NCBI GenBank assembly: GCA_050485485.1
Contig: JBJHBM010000001.1
Span: forward strand, 186,001-250,000
Reading direction: 5' to 3'
Source: WHSO01 sp050485485
Lineage (GTDB): Bacteria; Pseudomonadota; Alphaproteobacteria; SMXQ01
DNA: 64,000 nucleotides
Within the stretch, counting starts at the first letter, position 1; every line of letters starts with the position of its first letter. Positions 16,059 to 24,624 of the stretch are shown here, one piece after another. The position numbers were made by a program, and so were the translations under genes. Below the pieces are notes generated by a model. The model did not search any database, had not been told where the DNA came from, and saw only the letters and a program-made list of their open reading frames with translations.

Positions 16059-17005
16059 CGGGCCTGACGCGCCGGGCATTCGCCACCGGCGCGCTGGCGA
16101 CGGGCGTCGCCGCGGCGGCGGGGAACCTCGGCGCCGCGCACGCGCGGGCGCAAGCGTGGGGTGCGGCACCCGGCCCGATCGGCGCGCGTCCCATCCCGAA
16201 ATCGGGCGAGCTGCTGCCGATGGTGGGCGTCGGCACCTGGCTTACCTTCGACGTCGGCGCCGAAGCCAAGGAGCGCGCGCGCTTGGCCGCCGTCCTCGAG
16301 ACGTTGTTCGCGGGCGGCGGCTCCGTCATCGACTCCTCGCCCATGTACCGGCGCGCCGAGGGCGTGGCTGGCGATCTGCTCGCGGCGATGGGGGCACGAG
16401 ACCGCGCATTCCTCGCCACCAAGGTATGGACGAGCGGAGCCGAGGCCGGCAGTGCCCAGATGGAGCAGTCGTTCGCGCGCTTCCGCACCGACCGCATCGA
16501 GCTGATGCAGGTCCACAACCTGGTGGACTGGCGCGCCCACCTGCCGACGCTCCGGGCCTGGAAGGAGCAGGGACGCTTCCGCTACATCGGCGTCACCGTG
16601 CCTCGGCCCTCGGTCTTCGAGGAACTGGAAAAGGTGCTGCGCGCCGAGCCGCTCGATTTCGTGCAGCTTCCCTATTCGATCGTGGTCCGGGCGGCGGAGG
16701 CGCGGATGCTGCCGCTCGCGCAGAACCTCGGTCTCGCCGTCATCGCCAACCGGCCGTTCGAGGGCGGCAACCTGTTCGGCGCGACGCGCGGCGCGGCACT
16801 GCCGGCATGGGCGGCAGAGTTCGACTGCGCGAGCTGGGCCCAGTTCTTCCTCAAGTATCTCCTCGGTCATCCCGCCATGACTTGCGTGATCCCGGGTACC
16901 GATCGCCCCGACCACATGGCGGACAACCTCGGCGCGGGCCGGGGACGCCTGCCGGAGACGTCCGAGGTGCGCCGGCGCATGGTCGCCCGCGCGGAGGATC
17001 TCTAG
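16055..17005 (+). CDS. Aldo/keto reductase with twin-arginine signal
   Basis: The N-terminus MTGLTRRAFATGALATG fits a Tat signal (TRRAF) with a hydrophobic stretch and a cleavage region AAHARAQA, so the folded enzyme is expected in the periplasm. The AKR barrel keeps the catalytic tetrad: Asp and Tyr of DSSPMYRRAE, Lys of LATKVW, His of MQVHNLVDW. The NADP-phosphate region is IPGTDRPDHMADN. It is 316 residues and is clearly related to the protein encoded at 26513-27475. It is coupled to the upstream dehydrogenase by ATGA. Substrate unknown. Confidence 0.88.
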   Translation: MTGLTRRAFATGALATGVAAAAGNLGAAHARAQAWGAAPGPIGARPIPKSGELLPMVGVGTWLTFDVGAEAKERARLAAVLETLFAGGGSVIDSSPMYRRAEGVAGDLLAAMGARDRAFLATKVWTSGAEAGSAQMEQSFARFRTDRIELMQVHNLVDWRAHLPTLRAWKEQGRFRYIGVTVPRPSVFEELEKVLRAEPLDFVQLPYSIVVRAAEARMLPLAQNLGLAVIANRPFEGGNLFGATRGAALPAWAAEFDCASWAQFFLKYLLGHPAMTCVIPGTDRPDHMADNLGAGRGRLPETSEVRRRMVARAEDL

Positions 17006-17109
17006 GGTCCGTGCCACACCCGCGCGGCTGGACATGAAGTTGCGCGTTCCCGACAATACCGCCCGAGGCCGGCCCGACCGGCCCGCGCGAAACGAAACGG
17101 GAGAGCGCC

Positions 17110-18036
17110 ATGAGCGGCGGCATCGTCGACGTCCATCATCATTTCTATCCCGAGGACTTGAAGCCGGTACTGGGCGGCGGGCCAACCCGCACCTGGACGC
17201 CCCAGGCCTCGCTCGACGAGATGGACCGCAACGGGGTCGCGAGCGTCGCGCTTTCGGCATCCTCGATTCCGACCGAGTGGTGGCGGCGCGATACCGACTG
17301 GCTGCGCCGCACGGTGCGCCGCCTCAACGAGTTCGGGGCCGAGATGGTGAAGGACCGCCCCGACCGCTTCGCCCTGTTCGCCTTCCTGTCGATGCGCGAC
17401 GTCGAGGGCACGCTCGCCGAGATCGAGCATGTTTTCGACGTCCTCAAGGCGGACGGGGTCGGCATCGCCACGAGCTTCGGCGACAAGTGGCCGGGCGATG
17501 CCGAATTCGCGCCGATCTTCGACGAGCTCGACCGGCGCAAGGCGCTGGTCTACGTCCATCCCACCGTCCCGTTCTGCTGCGAAGGACTGGCGGGGCTCGG
17601 CGCCTCGCTCGCGGAATACCCGTTCGACACCTGCCGCGCGATCCTGAGTCTGCTGTTCGGCGGCACTTTCGCGCGCTGCCGCAACGTCCGTTTTGTGTTC
17701 TGCCATGCGGGCGGCGTGCTGCCGGCGCTCACCGGGCGGGTGGAGAACGCGGTCTCGCGCATGGATGGTTTCGGCGCCTTGGCACCCGACGGCTACCGCG
17801 CGGAGATCGCGCGGCTCCATTTTGATACCGCGACCGCCGGGAACCGGATCGCGCTGGATGCGCTGCGTGCCGTGGTACCCACGTCCCGGATCCTGTTCGG
17901 CAGCGATTTTCCCTACGGTCGCCAAGGAACCAACCTCGCGGGCATAAGCGCTTGCGGGCTCGATGCATCGGACCTTGCGGCGATCGAACGCGACAACGCC
18001 CTGCGCCTCGTACCGCGCCTTTCCACCGGCCAATGA
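17110..18036 (+). CDS. Amidohydrolase family protein (ACMSD-like)
   Basis: The 308-residue metal-dependent hydrolase/decarboxylase has the N-terminal HxH metal motif in VDVHHHFYP (H9, H11), HPTVPF in the middle, FCHAGGVLPAL with a further metal histidine, and LFGSDFPYG with the catalytic aspartate. This is the amidohydrolase-2 group that includes aminocarboxymuconate semialdehyde decarboxylases. GGGAGAG precedes ATG 17110. It follows the exported aldo/keto reductase by 104 bases and probably acts on a related compound; the substrate is unknown. Confidence 0.88.
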   Translation: MSGGIVDVHHHFYPEDLKPVLGGGPTRTWTPQASLDEMDRNGVASVALSASSIPTEWWRRDTDWLRRTVRRLNEFGAEMVKDRPDRFALFAFLSMRDVEGTLAEIEHVFDVLKADGVGIATSFGDKWPGDAEFAPIFDELDRRKALVYVHPTVPFCCEGLAGLGASLAEYPFDTCRAILSLLFGGTFARCRNVRFVFCHAGGVLPALTGRVENAVSRMDGFGALAPDGYRAEIARLHFDTATAGNRIALDALRAVVPTSRILFGSDFPYGRQGTNLAGISACGLDASDLAAIERDNALRLVPRLSTGQ

Positions 18037-18143
18037 AACAGCGCGGTACCACATGTTTTGGTCACAGGCGGGTCGTTGGCATCCTTTTTATCCTCTCGAA
18101 ATGACGTCGTCGTCACGGATGAAAAAGGAAGAAGGAGGGAGAG

Positions 18144-19193
18144 ATTTCCCGAACGGCCTCTGCGTTTCTTGCTGCTTGTCTTCTCACCGTATTTTCCGCG
18201 GTCTTGATTTTACGGCCGGCCGTCGCCGACCAAGTTGACCTCGTCAACGGGGACACGATCCACGGCAAGGTCCGCTCCTTCTCGGACGGCGCGCTTCGGT
18301 TCGAGTCTCCGGTGTTCGGTACGGTTTCGATACCGAGGGACCGGATTCGCCGGATCGTGACGGACGATCCGGTGTGGGTGACGTTCACCGACCGTCCGCG
18401 CCTGCACGGAGTCCTCCTTGCAGCGGGGGCCTCTCTGATGGCGGTGGATCAGGGCGACGACTTCATTTCTCTGCCCTTTCCCATGAGCCAAGTCGAGGCC
18501 ATAGCCGACGGAACGCTGGCCCTCAAGGATGTCGGCGTACCGTGGCGCACCAGCGGTGGAATCAACCTCGGCGCCAGCGCCGCCCAAGGCAACGTCGAGA
18601 ACGAGCGCCTGCAGGGAGACGCCAATCTCGTGCTACGCCACGGCGACACGCGTTATACTCTGCGCGGCGAGGCCAAGTACCAGAAGGAACGGAATCGGGA
18701 AACCCAAAACGCCGCGCGGCTCACGGCGAAGCACGACCATTTCTTCTCGGATCGCTGGTTCTTCTACACCACGGGCGGCATCGAATACGACAAGGCACGT
18801 TCTCTCGACCAGCGCCTTGACGTCGGCACCGGAGCCGGTTACCAGGTTTTCGAGAGCGAACGGATATCGCTCTCTTTCGAGGGCGGTATTTCCTATGTGA
18901 TGGAACGCTATAGGATCGATCCCAACCGATCCTATCCGGCCGCCAGATGGTCCACCGACTTCCGTTACGACCCCTGGCTTACCAAAATCCGTTTTTTCCA
19001 CTTCAACGAAGTGCTGAGCGATCTCAGCGGGGACGACGGCATGACAGTGCGGACGCGGACCGGCATGCGTTATTTCCTGATAGATGGCCTGAACGCCACC
19101 GCCCAGGTCAATTTCGACTGGAAAAGCGATACGCCGGCGGGGACGCGGGAAAGCGACATCGTCTACATGGTCACCCTCGGCTACGCTTGGTGA
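18144..19193 (+). CDS. DUF481 outer-membrane beta-barrel protein with apparent AUU start
   Basis: A signal peptide is encoded in frame upstream of the first conventional start: after ATT 18144 come SRTASAFLAACLLTVFSAV and a likely cut after RPAVA, before DQVDLVNGDTIHGK. ATT lies 5 bases after a perfect GGAGG, and the frame has a stop at 18120-18122. TTG 18204 is the only ATG/GTG/TTG in between and would destroy the signal. The mature part has an N-terminal small beta domain, then a DUF481 barrel (GINLGASAAQGN ... VTLGYAW) ending in an aromatic residue as outer-membrane barrels do. Total 349 residues. A one-base error in the nearby A-run, joining ATG 18119, is the alternative. Confidence 0.8.
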   Translation: MSRTASAFLAACLLTVFSAVLILRPAVADQVDLVNGDTIHGKVRSFSDGALRFESPVFGTVSIPRDRIRRIVTDDPVWVTFTDRPRLHGVLLAAGASLMAVDQGDDFISLPFPMSQVEAIADGTLALKDVGVPWRTSGGINLGASAAQGNVENERLQGDANLVLRHGDTRYTLRGEAKYQKERNRETQNAARLTAKHDHFFSDRWFFYTTGGIEYDKARSLDQRLDVGTGAGYQVFESERISLSFEGGISYVMERYRIDPNRSYPAARWSTDFRYDPWLTKIRFFHFNEVLSDLSGDDGMTVRTRTGMRYFLIDGLNATAQVNFDWKSDTPAGTRESDIVYMVTLGYAW

Positions 19194-19227
19194 ATCGGTG
19201 CAGCCTACGGTTTCCGCACGGCATTCG

Positions 19228-19596
19228 TCAGCCGCGGACTTCGATCATTTCGCCGTCGGGGCCGGCGAACACGGCGCGCCGCACGGTATCCGGCTCGCCT
19301 GGCCGCCGCGCGTTGAGAGGGCGTGCCGGCTGAAGGACGACGATGCCCGCAGCGGCAAGATGAGCGAGGGCGGTGTCCATATCCTCCGCTTCGAGGGCGA
19401 AGTGCATTCCGGACATCGATTCGCCCTGCTTTTGAGTGAGCTCGAGGACGGTGTGGCCGAGTCTCAGGTAGGAAATCCCGCCGCCCGGCCGGTCGTGCCG
19501 CGACAACTCCTCGAAGCCAAAGTTGCCAGTATAGAATCGGACCGATCTATCGAGATCGGAACAATGCACCGCGACATGATCGATGAACTTGAACAT
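19228..19596 (-). CDS. VOC / glyoxalase family protein
   Basis: The 122-residue protein starts at the ATG whose complement is 19594-19596 (MFKFIDHVAVHCSDLDRSVR), preceded by GGGAGAAGG; the longer open frame adds unconserved sequence. It has the vicinal-oxygen-chelate pattern: metal residues in DHVAVHCSDL and TVLELTQK, a central MHFALEAEDMD with histidine, and the final GPDGEMIEV with glutamate. Members are isomerases, dioxygenases or resistance proteins. It lies in the minus-strand accessory group with an ornithine-cyclodeaminase-like enzyme. Confidence 0.85.
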   Translation of the reverse strand: MFKFIDHVAVHCSDLDRSVRFYTGNFGFEELSRHDRPGGGISYLRLGHTVLELTQKQGESMSGMHFALEAEDMDTALAHLAAAGIVVLQPARPLNARRPGEPDTVRRAVFAGPDGEMIEVRG

Positions 19597-19675
19597 TGCG
19601 CCTTCTCCCTGTTGCTCGATACGACTACCGCACACATGCATGAAAGGCGGGGATCGTCTTTGTGATAAGGGCGCG

Positions 19676-20812
19676 CTAGTCGCGGATATCTTGCAAGAAC
19701 CAGTCGGTCGGGATTTCCCGCCCGAGCTTCTGCTCGACGCACTTGCGGTAGACCACTTGGCCGACCGCGGAGAACTGGAGTCCCTGGTTGCCAACATTCC
19801 GGTAGAACGTAACCTGATCGCGACGGGTGCGGCCTTTGGCCTTGCCGGTGACGAGATCGGCAAAATCGGGATAGCTGCCGCCCTTGCCGCGGTCCTTGAA
19901 CTCGGGATCGTCGCCGCCGAAGCCGGGTTCCGGATTCTTTTCGGGGATGCGCTTCATCTCCTCGGCGGTGCCGCCGATGAAGGCGGCGGGGGAGAGGCCG
20001 CGTTCGGCCTGAAAGCGCTCGGTCTGCTTCATCTGGAGTCCTGCCGTCCCTTGGCGGATGACGACGTCGAAACGGTCGCCGGAGGCGTCCGGCATCTCGC
20101 GTCGGCCAAGATTGGTCACATGCATGCCCGGCTCGATCCAGTCGGCATCGTAAACCGGTTTCATCGAGTCGGTGCAGGACGACAGGATATCGGCGCCGCG
20201 CACGGCATCGTGCGGGTTGTCCACCGCGATCACCTCGATATTGAGACGCTTCGACATCTCCTCAGCGAATTCCTCGCGATGCGCGGGCGTCGGGCTATAG
20301 ATCCGACACTGGCGGACGTCGCGGACGCATTTGAAAGCCTCGAGGAAGGTGCGCGCCATGCCGCCCGAGCCGAGCATGCCGACGACATGGCTATCCTCGC
20401 GCGACAGGTACTTGACTCCAAGCCCGGCCCCTCCACCGACCCGGGCATGCTGCAGGACGCCGTCGTTGATGAAGGCAAGCGGTTCCGCGTTCTCGGTCGA
20501 GATCAGCAGGATCACGCCGCAGTAGGTGCCGGGCTCGCGGCAGTATTTCTCCTCGGTCCAGTTTCCGTTCTCGTCCTTCGGCCAATGAATGATGTCCGAT
20601 TTCATGCGGATCGCGAAATAACCGTCGTTGGCACCCTCCATCGTGCCCCAGCGGAAATAACCGTCATCGCGCCGGCAGGGAAAGTACATGTCGATGCGCG
20701 GACGGTGAATGGCACCACCGATAGGAAGCTTCTTGAAGGCTTCTTCCTGCGCGCGGATGCATTCATCCATCGTCAGGACTTTGGATACGGTTTCGTTGTT
20801 GATCACCAGCAT
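19676..20812 (-). CDS. Ornithine cyclodeaminase / mu-crystallin family protein
   Basis: The 378-residue protein shows the family layout: an N-terminal oligomerisation part (MLVINNETVSKVLTMDECI), then a Rossmann fold with GMLGSGGMARTFLEAF and the ADILSSCTDS segment. Relatives catalyse NAD-dependent deamination or imine reduction of amino acids and amines. It is longer than typical ornithine cyclodeaminase (about 350 residues or less), with extra loops around residues 80-90 and 270-300. GGGGAGA precedes the start. The substrate is not known. Confidence 0.85.
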   Translation of the reverse strand: MLVINNETVSKVLTMDECIRAQEEAFKKLPIGGAIHRPRIDMYFPCRRDDGYFRWGTMEGANDGYFAIRMKSDIIHWPKDENGNWTEEKYCREPGTYCGVILLISTENAEPLAFINDGVLQHARVGGGAGLGVKYLSREDSHVVGMLGSGGMARTFLEAFKCVRDVRQCRIYSPTPAHREEFAEEMSKRLNIEVIAVDNPHDAVRGADILSSCTDSMKPVYDADWIEPGMHVTNLGRREMPDASGDRFDVVIRQGTAGLQMKQTERFQAERGLSPAAFIGGTAEEMKRIPEKNPEPGFGGDDPEFKDRGKGGSYPDFADLVTGKAKGRTRRDQVTFYRNVGNQGLQFSAVGQVVYRKCVEQKLGREIPTDWFLQDIRD

Positions 20813-21024
20813 CGAATCTCCCCGGATTTCTTGGTTGTTGGTTTCATTGTCTTACCCGTTGGAAGAGACGGAGGCAATCGTCGCCGCCTCATGCTTGCAT
20901 ACATGCGTGCGAGCCCTAAACTGGGTGGACTGTCCGACCGGCCCATCGGCCCGTTCCAGCCGGAGCATCATGTGATCCTGCCGTTTCCGTCCCTTTCGGG
21001 CGCCGCCGCCCCAGGCCTTGCACT

Positions 21025-21978
21025 ATGACGGTTCCCGGCATTTGGCGTACCGCGCCTGTGCGGGGGGCGGCCTGGATGACGGCTGCCGCGGCTTCTTTCG
21101 TCATCATGTCCTGGGCGATCAAGGCCCTGGCGCCGATCACGGCCTCGGAGATCGTGTTCTTCCGCAGCCTGCTCGGACTGCTGTTCGTATTGCCGACCAT
21201 AGGCGTGCCGCTTGCCTATCTTCTGAAGCCGCGCTGGCCGAAGCTTTACTTGTTGCGCGGCGGGCTCAGCTATTTCGCCATGCTGACGTGGTTCTATCCA
21301 TTGCAGGTACTGGTGATGGCCGATGCGGTCGCGCTCCAGTTTACTTTACCGCTTTTCACCATCCTGTTCGCCATAATCGTTTTCCGCGAACAGGTCGGCA
21401 TGCGCCGCTGGGCGGCGACAATCGTGGGATTCTCGGGCGCGCTGCTCATCATCCGGCCGGGTTTCGCGGAGGTCGATGCCGCGATGATCCTCGTTCTTGT
21501 CTCGGCCGCGCTCTACGCTTCCGCCAACATGGTGGTGAAGAAGCTTTCCGGGGTCGAGCAGCCGGGCGTGGTCGTGTTCTATCTGCATGCGGTCACGTTG
21601 CCGCTCGCGTTGGTAGGCGCGATTCCCTACTGGATATGGCCGACCTGGAGCGATCTGCCGTGGATCGTCGTCCTGGGCCTGGCGGGCACCGCCGCGCATT
21701 ACTGTTTCACCCAATCGATGCGCGCCTCGGAAGTCTCGATCGTGATGCCGTTCGACTACCTGCGTCTGCCGTTCATCGCGCTGGTCGGCTATTTCGCGTA
21801 CGACCAGACGGCGGCGATATGGACGTGGATTGGCGCGGCGATCATCGGCGGTGCCAGCCTCTACATCCTCAAGCGCGAGGCACAGATCGCGCATGCACGC
21901 GACCTGGCCGAGGCCGAACGGCAAGGGGAACAAGAGGGAAAGGCAGGCGAGAGTAGCTCTGTGAGGAAGAGGCCCTGA
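21025..21978 (+). CDS. DMT family transporter (EamA domains)
   Basis: The 317-residue protein has about ten membrane helices in two EamA repeats; the first covers residues about 18-140 and the second about 155-290. Typical features are the FFRSLLGLLFVLP segment, FREQVGMRRWAATIVGF near the end of repeat 1, and YFAYDQTAAIWTWIGAAII in repeat 2. The family moves metabolites out of or into the cell. The C-terminus is a charged cytoplasmic tail (EAERQGEQEGKAGESSSV). No clear ribosome-binding site is seen before ATG 21025, so the start is less certain. Confidence 0.85.
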   Translation: MTVPGIWRTAPVRGAAWMTAAAASFVIMSWAIKALAPITASEIVFFRSLLGLLFVLPTIGVPLAYLLKPRWPKLYLLRGGLSYFAMLTWFYPLQVLVMADAVALQFTLPLFTILFAIIVFREQVGMRRWAATIVGFSGALLIIRPGFAEVDAAMILVLVSAALYASANMVVKKLSGVEQPGVVVFYLHAVTLPLALVGAIPYWIWPTWSDLPWIVVLGLAGTAAHYCFTQSMRASEVSIVMPFDYLRLPFIALVGYFAYDQTAAIWTWIGAAIIGGASLYILKREAQIAHARDLAEAERQGEQEGKAGESSSVRKRP

Positions 21979-21985
21979 GCATGTT

Positions 21986-22261
21986 TCAGGCGTCGACGCC
22001 GATGGCCTCGCGCCCTCGGTCGGTGAGTTTGCATACCAGCCAGTCCGGCTTCACAGGATTGATGAACCAGGGTTCGGCCCATCCTTGCTCGATGCAACTC
22101 CGTATGGTGCGCGCCGAGATGCGTTTTCCTTGGCGGTCGAACAACGGCAGCTTGCCGCCCGGCTGGTCTAGCCCACGCGCCAGCCAGTCGCGTTGCGCTA
22201 CCGTAGGACGTGCGCCGGACGCTTCCGGCTCCCGCCGGATATTGGTATTTGCTGCTTCCAT
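21986..22261 (-). CDS. Conserved hypothetical protein, winged-helix-like
   Basis: The 91-residue form starts at ATG 22261; GTG 22276 would add five residues. The sequence LARGLDQPGGKLPLFDRQGK, then RTIRSCIEQGWAEPW and LVCKLTDRGREAIG, resembles small winged-helix proteins in which a recognition helix is followed by a beta wing. Function unknown; DNA binding is an inference. It converges on the DMT transporter gene with 7 bases between the two stop codons. Confidence 0.65.
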   Translation of the reverse strand: MEAANTNIRREPEASGARPTVAQRDWLARGLDQPGGKLPLFDRQGKRISARTIRSCIEQGWAEPWFINPVKPDWLVCKLTDRGREAIGVDA

Positions 22262-22320
22262 GCCGTTTCCGGGCACCGTGCCCGGCCTCCCGTCGGCTGG
22301 ATATCGGACTTCAGTCTAGG

Positions 22321-22375
22321 GGAGGGCGGTCATTCTGTCATCCGGTACCGTCAGACCGGAAGATTACCGCCCTCC
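22321..22375. repeat. Nested inverted repeat downstream of the solute-binding protein gene
   Basis: The outer arms GGAGGGCGGT and ACCGCCCTCC are a perfect 10-bp inverted repeat, and within the loop TCCGGT and ACCGGA (22341-22346, 22355-22360) form a second perfect 6-bp stem. It starts ten bases beyond the stop of the minus-strand gene at 22385. There is no T-run, so it may stabilise the mRNA 3' end more than terminate. Confidence 0.7.
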
Positions 22376-22384
22376 TGCCGGATT

Positions 22385-23446
22385 TCAGCGTTTCGCGGCC
22401 TCGACGTCCGTTGCAGCCCGGGCAGCCTTCACGACGTCGGGCGGTGACGTGTAGATGCGGCGCAGCAGTTCGTCGATTTCTTCGCCGGTCATCGGATCGA
22501 TCTCGAGGCCGAGCTTTTCGGCTTCCGCGCGGAATTGCGCATCCTTCATGGTCGCCATGAAGGCGGCGCGTAGAACTTTGAGCCTGCCCGTAGGCAGATC
22601 AGGCGGGGCGACGATGGGCCGTCCCATGGCCTGCGGTGCGAAGATCAGTTCCAGGGCGGCACGTTCCCGGTCGTTACGCGCGAACTCCATGATGAGCGGC
22701 ACGTCCGGCAGGTCCGGCGACTTGCGTGTCGCGACCTGGACGATGAGATGCACCTTCTTGTCGCGCAGCCAGTCCGGACGGACCGTGCGAAGCGAGCTCA
22801 GCGTCGTGCCGATGTGTCCTTCCGCTTCTCCGCGCTCGAGGGCCATGTAGTTCTCCGCGGTTCCCTGACGTCCCGTCACGATGCGGAAGCGCGTGCCGAG
22901 CACATTGTTGAACACGCTCGGGAACACGGTGCTGTCGCTTCCGGGTGCGGAGGCGCTCAGGATAATGGTGCGGTCGAAAGCCTCCTTGAAGGAGGTGATC
23001 CCGGTTTCGTGCCAGGTGATGCCGACGGCGACGGCCGAATCGATGCTGCCGACCCAGCCGAGCTTGAGGGCGTCGAAGCGCAGGCTCTCACGCTTCTTCG
23101 GATCGTCCTCGAGTAGCGGTTCGAGCGGAAGGGAGCGCCGGATGGCACCGATCGCCGTGCCGTCTTTGGGCGCCACGTTGTAGAGATGGTTGAGTGCCGT
23201 GAGGCTGCCCGCGCCCGGCATGTTCTGCGCGATGACGGTGGGATTGCCGGGAATGTGACGATCGATATGGCGCGCCAGGGGACGGGCATACATGTCGTAG
23301 CCGGATCCCGTGGGGTAGCCGATGATCAGCCGCACCGTCTTGCCTTGGAAGAATTCGGCGGGCGACTGGGCCGGGGCCGTCACCGGGAAGGCGATGGTTG
23401 CGGCGAATGCGGCAAGCGAAAAAAGTCCGGTACGGGCAAGTTTCAT
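22385..23446 (-). CDS. Tripartite tricarboxylate transporter (Bug family) solute-binding protein
   Basis: The 353-residue periplasmic receptor begins at MKLARTGLFSLAAFAATIAF, a signal peptide cut near TAPAQS, with GGGAGA upstream. The family pattern follows: EFFQGKTVRLIIGYPTGSGY, RHIPGNPTVIAQNMPGAGS, and the C-terminal MTGEEIDELLRRIY. Such proteins bind carboxylates or other small solutes and hand them to TctA/TctB, but no membrane subunit is encoded in the window. It lies upstream of nothing obviously cotranscribed except the minus-strand accessory group. Confidence 0.93.
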   Translation of the reverse strand: MKLARTGLFSLAAFAATIAFPVTAPAQSPAEFFQGKTVRLIIGYPTGSGYDMYARPLARHIDRHIPGNPTVIAQNMPGAGSLTALNHLYNVAPKDGTAIGAIRRSLPLEPLLEDDPKKRESLRFDALKLGWVGSIDSAVAVGITWHETGITSFKEAFDRTIILSASAPGSDSTVFPSVFNNVLGTRFRIVTGRQGTAENYMALERGEAEGHIGTTLSSLRTVRPDWLRDKKVHLIVQVATRKSPDLPDVPLIMEFARNDRERAALELIFAPQAMGRPIVAPPDLPTGRLKVLRAAFMATMKDAQFRAEAEKLGLEIDPMTGEEIDELLRRIYTSPPDVVKAARAATDVEAAKR

Positions 23447-23604
23447 GGCGATGTCTCCCTGTAGCGATGCTTCCTCGAAGCATCGGTTTCCTCTCCCGTT
23501 TTCGTGGCGAGGACCGCGAGCCGTCGCCTGGACGGCCCGCGGCATCCGCTGCCGGGAGTTCGGCTTCTTGTCAGGTTACGCGGTGCGGGTACTGCGGAAA
23601 CGGT

Positions 23605-24474
23605 TCAGGACGCCAGTGCCGCCGTCCTACGCGGAGATGCGGTGCGTTGCGGCTCGAACACCTGTTCCAGGCACCAGTTCGCCATCTCGCTTCCGGTGGT
23701 GAACCAGACGCCCTTGGCGCGCTTCATGTGCTGGATGATGGTGCGCAGCGCCTTGGTACGTCCCGGGCGTCCCGAGATGTAGGGGTGGAACTGGAAAGGA
23801 ACATAACGCGCGCCGAGGCTCGCTGATTCCTCGTGGAGCTCGTCGAACATGCCCTTCCAGATGGTCAGCGCTACCTCGGAGGTGCCTTCGTCGCGGTGTC
23901 CGTAGGCGCGCCCGTCTCCGAACGGTTGGCGCGGCAGCTCGACGAGTTGGCGACCGTCGTGCTTCCACAGGAACGGCAGATCGTGGGAGAAGTCGTTGCT
24001 GTTCCACAGATACCCATGCTCCATCAGGAGCTCGAGTGTATTGGGGCTCTGGGTGCAGGAGCGCCATCCGACCGGGGCCTTGCCGACCCTGTTCTTGATT
24101 ATGTCGCCGGCACGGTGCATGACGTCGTTTTCCTCATGGCGCTCGAGATCGCGGGCGACTTCGTGATGGTAGCCGTGGCCGGCCACCTCGTGGCCCCTGG
24201 CGGCGATCTCCTTTACCGCTTCAGGGTAGCGTTCGGCGATACCGCCGCAGATCAGGAAGGTCGCCTTGACGCCTTCCTCTCCGAGGATGCGCAGAATACG
24301 GTATATGCCGGTATTCGGGCCGTACTCGGCCTGCGTGTATTCCTCGTAGTTGATTCTGCCGTTCTTCAGCGGGCGGATCGGTTCGCCGCCCTGGAAATCG
24401 AAGGTCAGTGCGACCGCGATCCGGTTGTCGTTGGGTAAATGAAAAGCATCGTTGTAGTGGAATTCCTCGACCAT
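23605..24474 (-). CDS. Polysaccharide deacetylase family protein (PuuE/allantoinase-like)
   Basis: The 289-residue NodB-fold protein contains AVALTFDFQGGEP where classical deacetylases have TFDDG, and GHEVAGHGYHHE with the histidine pair. Replacement of the second aspartate together with the following GGE resembles the PuuE branch, which acts on ureides or cyclic amides and not on chitin-like polymers; that assignment is inference. It is cytoplasmic (no signal). GGGAGG precedes the start. It is 158 bases upstream of the solute-binding protein on the same strand, so uptake and hydrolysis of one substrate is plausible. Confidence 0.82.
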   Translation of the reverse strand: MVEEFHYNDAFHLPNDNRIAVALTFDFQGGEPIRPLKNGRINYEEYTQAEYGPNTGIYRILRILGEEGVKATFLICGGIAERYPEAVKEIAARGHEVAGHGYHHEVARDLERHEENDVMHRAGDIIKNRVGKAPVGWRSCTQSPNTLELLMEHGYLWNSNDFSHDLPFLWKHDGRQLVELPRQPFGDGRAYGHRDEGTSEVALTIWKGMFDELHEESASLGARYVPFQFHPYISGRPGRTKALRTIIQHMKRAKGVWFTTGSEMANWCLEQVFEPQRTASPRRTAALAS

Positions 24475-24624
24475 GGCGCAGCCTCCCGGGCTCGTGCGTT
24501 TCGTCGGTATGAAAGGCTGTCATGGAAAGGGGCCGCTGTAAAGGCGATCCCGGCCATCAGGCTTGCTTGGGAGCGGGTTCCGGGCGACATATTTCTATGC
24601 ACAAGGATGATAGGGGAGGACGGC

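Noticed and set aside
18204..18206. TTG 18204 as start of the DUF481 protein
   Set aside because: It would cut off the signal peptide core and has no Shine-Dalgarno at the right spacing; ATT 18144 has both.
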